From Kiritimatiellia bacterium (lineage in GTDB: Bacteria; Verrucomicrobiota; Kiritimatiellia; RFP12; UBA1067), in the NCBI GenBank assembly GCA_017514235.1, contig JAFWKK010000028.1, positions 17,477 through 81,476 on the forward strand: a stretch of 64,000 nt of DNA. Direction: 5' to 3'. This document shows, piece after piece, positions 62,901-64,000 of this stretch. A program made the position numbers and the translations under genes. The first letter of the stretch is position 1. The number at the start of each line of letters is the position of its first letter. The notes below the pieces were generated by a model, which saw only the letters and a list, made by a program, of their open reading frames with translations, did no database searches and was not told where the DNA came from.

Positions 62901-64000
62901 TTGCGCGCGACGAGGCGAACCCAGTACGTGTAGCCCACGGCAGGCGGCACGAACACGAGGCTTCCGATGCCGACTGACGCTTCCGCGACCTTGACCCATT
63001 CGCCGCCATCGGCGGTGTCAAGGTCGTTGGAGCTGACGGTGCTGTAGTGGACGTAGATGTCGGCAAGGTCGTTCTGCATGCCGGCCCAGTACAGGCGGTA
63101 GTCGATCTTGGCGATGCCGGCGACATTGTCCCCCGCCTCTTCGTTAACCTCCTCCACGTAGTTGCAGCGCGTCATCGAGATGCGCGGCTCTTCGGCGACA
63201 GGGTCGCGGCCATGCACCTCGTAGGAGATGATCACCACGCCGTCGCCGCCGTTGCCGCCCTGCCAGTAGGTCTTATTGTTGTTGTTACCATAAGTCATGG
63301 AGCCACCGCCGCCGCCCGCGCCCGTGTTGGGAACGCCGGAGGTCGCAAGCGTCCCGTTCCTGACGTCCGCCGCGTTGCCGCCGATGCCGGAACCGCCTGC
63401 GCCCGGCTTGGTGTAGCCGCCTTTGCCGTCGTCTTTGTAAGCATATCCACCACCGCCGCCCGCGCCGAACCAAAGCTCTTCGCCAAGCATGTTGCAGGCA
63501 ACGCCCGAACCGCCTGCACCGCCACCGAAGTTGGTATCGGAACTGGCGGTAAGCCCCGCGCGCTGGCCGCCGCCGCCGCCGGCCGCATACGCACCCACGG
63601 AGCCGCCTTTCTGCTGATGGTTGCCGTTGCCGCCGTTGTGGCCGTATACAATGCCCGCCACCGACAAGGCTGAACCACCGGACATGCCTGTAGCCGATGT
63701 GTCGCCGCGCCCGCCCGCGCCGCCGCCGGAAGCGCCGTCGCCGCCGGTCACGACATTCGCAGTCGTGCTGCAGCTGCCGCCGCCGCCGCCGCCGGGAACT
63801 TCAATCAGCGGATGCTCGTGGTCGCTGTCAAGCGAGAACGTGGAGTATTCGCCAATGCCAACCGAACTTGCGGTCGTGGTGTTGGTCGGGGCAATGCCAC
63901 CGCCACCGACGGTGATGAAGTATGTCGTGTTCGTCGTGACGCCGTACGACTTGCTGTAGAAGACGCCGCCGCCGCCGCCGCCGCTGCCGATCTTGTAGCC
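59966..64000 (-). CDS. Giant Gly-rich surface protein with MBG-like domains, C-terminal part
   Basis: The minus-strand frame stays open from 59966 to the window edge, so the gene starts outside; 1344 residues are visible. The N-terminal 230 are Gly-rich with long GGGG runs and Asn. Next come fibronectin-like domains (YTYWVRLVARKSANSYAF, RTYYFRLASGDD). Then at least three MBG-like repeats (ANPKVMCYGDEPLPLDY, ATIADVVTNYTGDAFD, ATIEGVTVNYTGAAI). The last 250 residues include GKAFWLVRNAPDPYIYLVG and end in FWYQRKAQNALRIKFK. It looks like a cell-surface adhesin. The stop overlaps the upstream region of the PEP-CTERM gene by a few bases, so they are co-transcribed. Confidence 0.85.
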   Translation of the reverse strand, partial: GYKIGSGGGGGGVFYSKSYGVTTNTTYFITVGGGGIAPTNTTTASSVGIGEYSTFSLDSDHEHPLIEVPGGGGGGSCSTTANVVTGGDGASGGGAGGRGDTSATGMSGGSALSVAGIVYGHNGGNGNHQQKGGSVGAYAAGGGGGQRAGLTASSDTNFGGGAGGSGVACNMLGEELWFGAGGGGGYAYKDDGKGGYTKPGAGGSGIGGNAADVRNGTLATSGVPNTGAGGGGGSMTYGNNNNKTYWQGGNGGDGVVIISYEVHGRDPVAEEPRISMTRCNYVEEVNEEAGDNVAGIAKIDYRLYWAGMQNDLADIYVHYSTVSSNDLDTADGGEWVKVAEASVGIGSLVFVPPAVGYTYWVRLVARKSANSYAFSDEIASFTVPAISLTAAQWTESKTLPAEDYATITYKLHDTNELTHVYCYWSEDRSKLEGDEPPSGEGVFLLDLGANTGTALSSKTTFNVPATEGLERNRTYYFRLASGDDQGIELFPTDEIVELDTKETPSTVLNNATWDNSNVATVNFTAIVGKLDPEETQLVALYSRVQGDVTGKDPETKESVTTVSLGFCSDLGLDVLSPSATFPLWSEVATNYYVRIALATNVVVNVPYSAVTNVVEDPEGVFTTNIVETAAHAVTNLAVIAGSYSQATKMITVSAVEPLTLLYIVTANPKVMCYGDEPLPLDYGFKYAGLTEGWGWENKYDLDGDIACEVASTSASGNYPITIGTLVLHNGGQEQKHTDDQGVEWKYQYKLTYSGATYTITNAVFTATIADVVTNYTGDAFDASGLVKAISGIRNEQPVTYRYRADGAGDWGEMPAFTNVGNHLVQFVASAPNHDDVRSSFKVTVVPAPLTATIEGVTVNYTGAAITPAVVTNVTGLVRSDLNPLKCEFRDEAGEWQSTVPSFVLPGTYKIYFRASAPNHTTSVTNCTVVINGWDFKVNMDNMTGYGTPIIMGKPEWIVNNNLSGKTGVELADNDTRYGALDAICENGLRLWQNYVIERTDFSKKVVATIMQQGSVVNPNSFVVHFPNIEPLMGTGLRVQYRLDKKLRRNHPTNGEFAAANFEIGELTGKYETNIPLAPDDPTGLYVFNIVFSPTNTELTGQSVIASCNTIGVLRVSSALTNTVTVAPWMSMAVDSTKKIEIAVADAVNPFSIGGGDGIYAYETSSGKFRAWERKKDGGWTTNVTVTVEGVSECPAAEEATLEPGKAFWLVRNAPDPYIYLVGRYTGDDYEVELAGGSADKPGHTLIANPTMFDVDLNDIEFVDGEGNPATPDVGDRISVMSIAGLQTVYFPNQSTKRWGRNVVTKVNGRTKQVWTEGGTIPAGTGFWYQRKAQNALRIKFKSDN
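63280..64000 (-). repeat. Gly-codon-rich low-complexity region
   Basis: Runs of GGC codons (plus-strand gcc tracts, for example 63776-63793 and 63965-63982) encode poly-Gly stretches of the surface protein. GC skew and repeat slippage are likely here. This is not a separate element. Confidence 0.7.

Noticed and set aside
1-64000. tRNA, rRNA, insertion sequences or phage genes
   Set aside because: I looked in the intergenic gaps (all under 200 bases) and saw no cloverleaf, transposase, integrase or terminal repeats.

Overview
The window is GC-rich bacterial chromosome, almost fully coding, and most genes lie on the minus strand. Several traits point to an uncultured, probably gut-dwelling anaerobe of the Kiritimatiellota/Verrucomicrobiota (PVC) type: a PEP-CTERM protein, a giant BspA-like leucine-rich-repeat protein, secreted glycoside hydrolases, a multi-subunit NADH-linked [FeFe] hydrogenase, a sodium-pumping decarboxylase and the activase of the oxygen-sensitive ribonucleotide reductase. 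The taxonomic assignment is inference. I see no rRNA, tRNA, CRISPR array, insertion sequence or prophage, and no gene-free stretch longer than 300 bases.

Layout. 1-370: start of a YihY/BrkB-type membrane protein cut by the window edge. 511-11051: envelope polysaccharide block, with a sugar-nucleotide dehydrogenase, an epimerase, a GT2 glycosyltransferase and a membrane protein on the plus strand, and a GHMP sugar kinase, D-lyxose isomerase, GT4 glycosyltransferase and Wzx-like flippase on the minus strand. 11077-15613: four-gene NAD-linked [FeFe] hydrogenase operon that runs on into the flippase and GT4 genes. 16030-20734: hisI, sodium-pump decarboxylase gamma, carboxyltransferase/biotin and beta subunits, and nrdG. 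20786-23887: first GH2 beta-galactosidase. 23966-33558: tex, a hybrid histidine kinase, a kinase/response-regulator pair, an M20 peptidase and lysS. 33612-48171: secreted proteins (GH110-like beta-helix, 1882-residue LRR protein, TIM-barrel hydrolase-like protein) together with glyS, purN and a second GH2 beta-galactosidase. 48371-49150: two Hsp20 genes behind a sigma-54-type promoter. 49255-56917: purL, an outer-membrane-like protein and a GH78 lipoprotein. 56943-64000: a membrane TPR protein, a PEP-CTERM protein and a very large Gly-rich/MBG surface protein that runs off the end.

The most striking global signal is a recurrent promoter, a T-tract followed by TGGTATAAT with no recognisable -35 box. 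In seven genes the -10 hexamer lies only 6-8 bases before the start codon and in two more only 10 bases, which implies leaderless or nearly leaderless mRNAs. Other genes with the same promoter have leaders with Shine-Dalgarno sequences. Other notable items are a sigma-54 promoter with repeats spaced by about two helical turns at the small heat-shock operon, a terminator whose T-tract doubles as the promoter T-tract of purL, a decarboxylase beta subunit with a long signal-peptide-bearing extension, and a translationally coupled D-lyxose isomerase/GHMP kinase pair.
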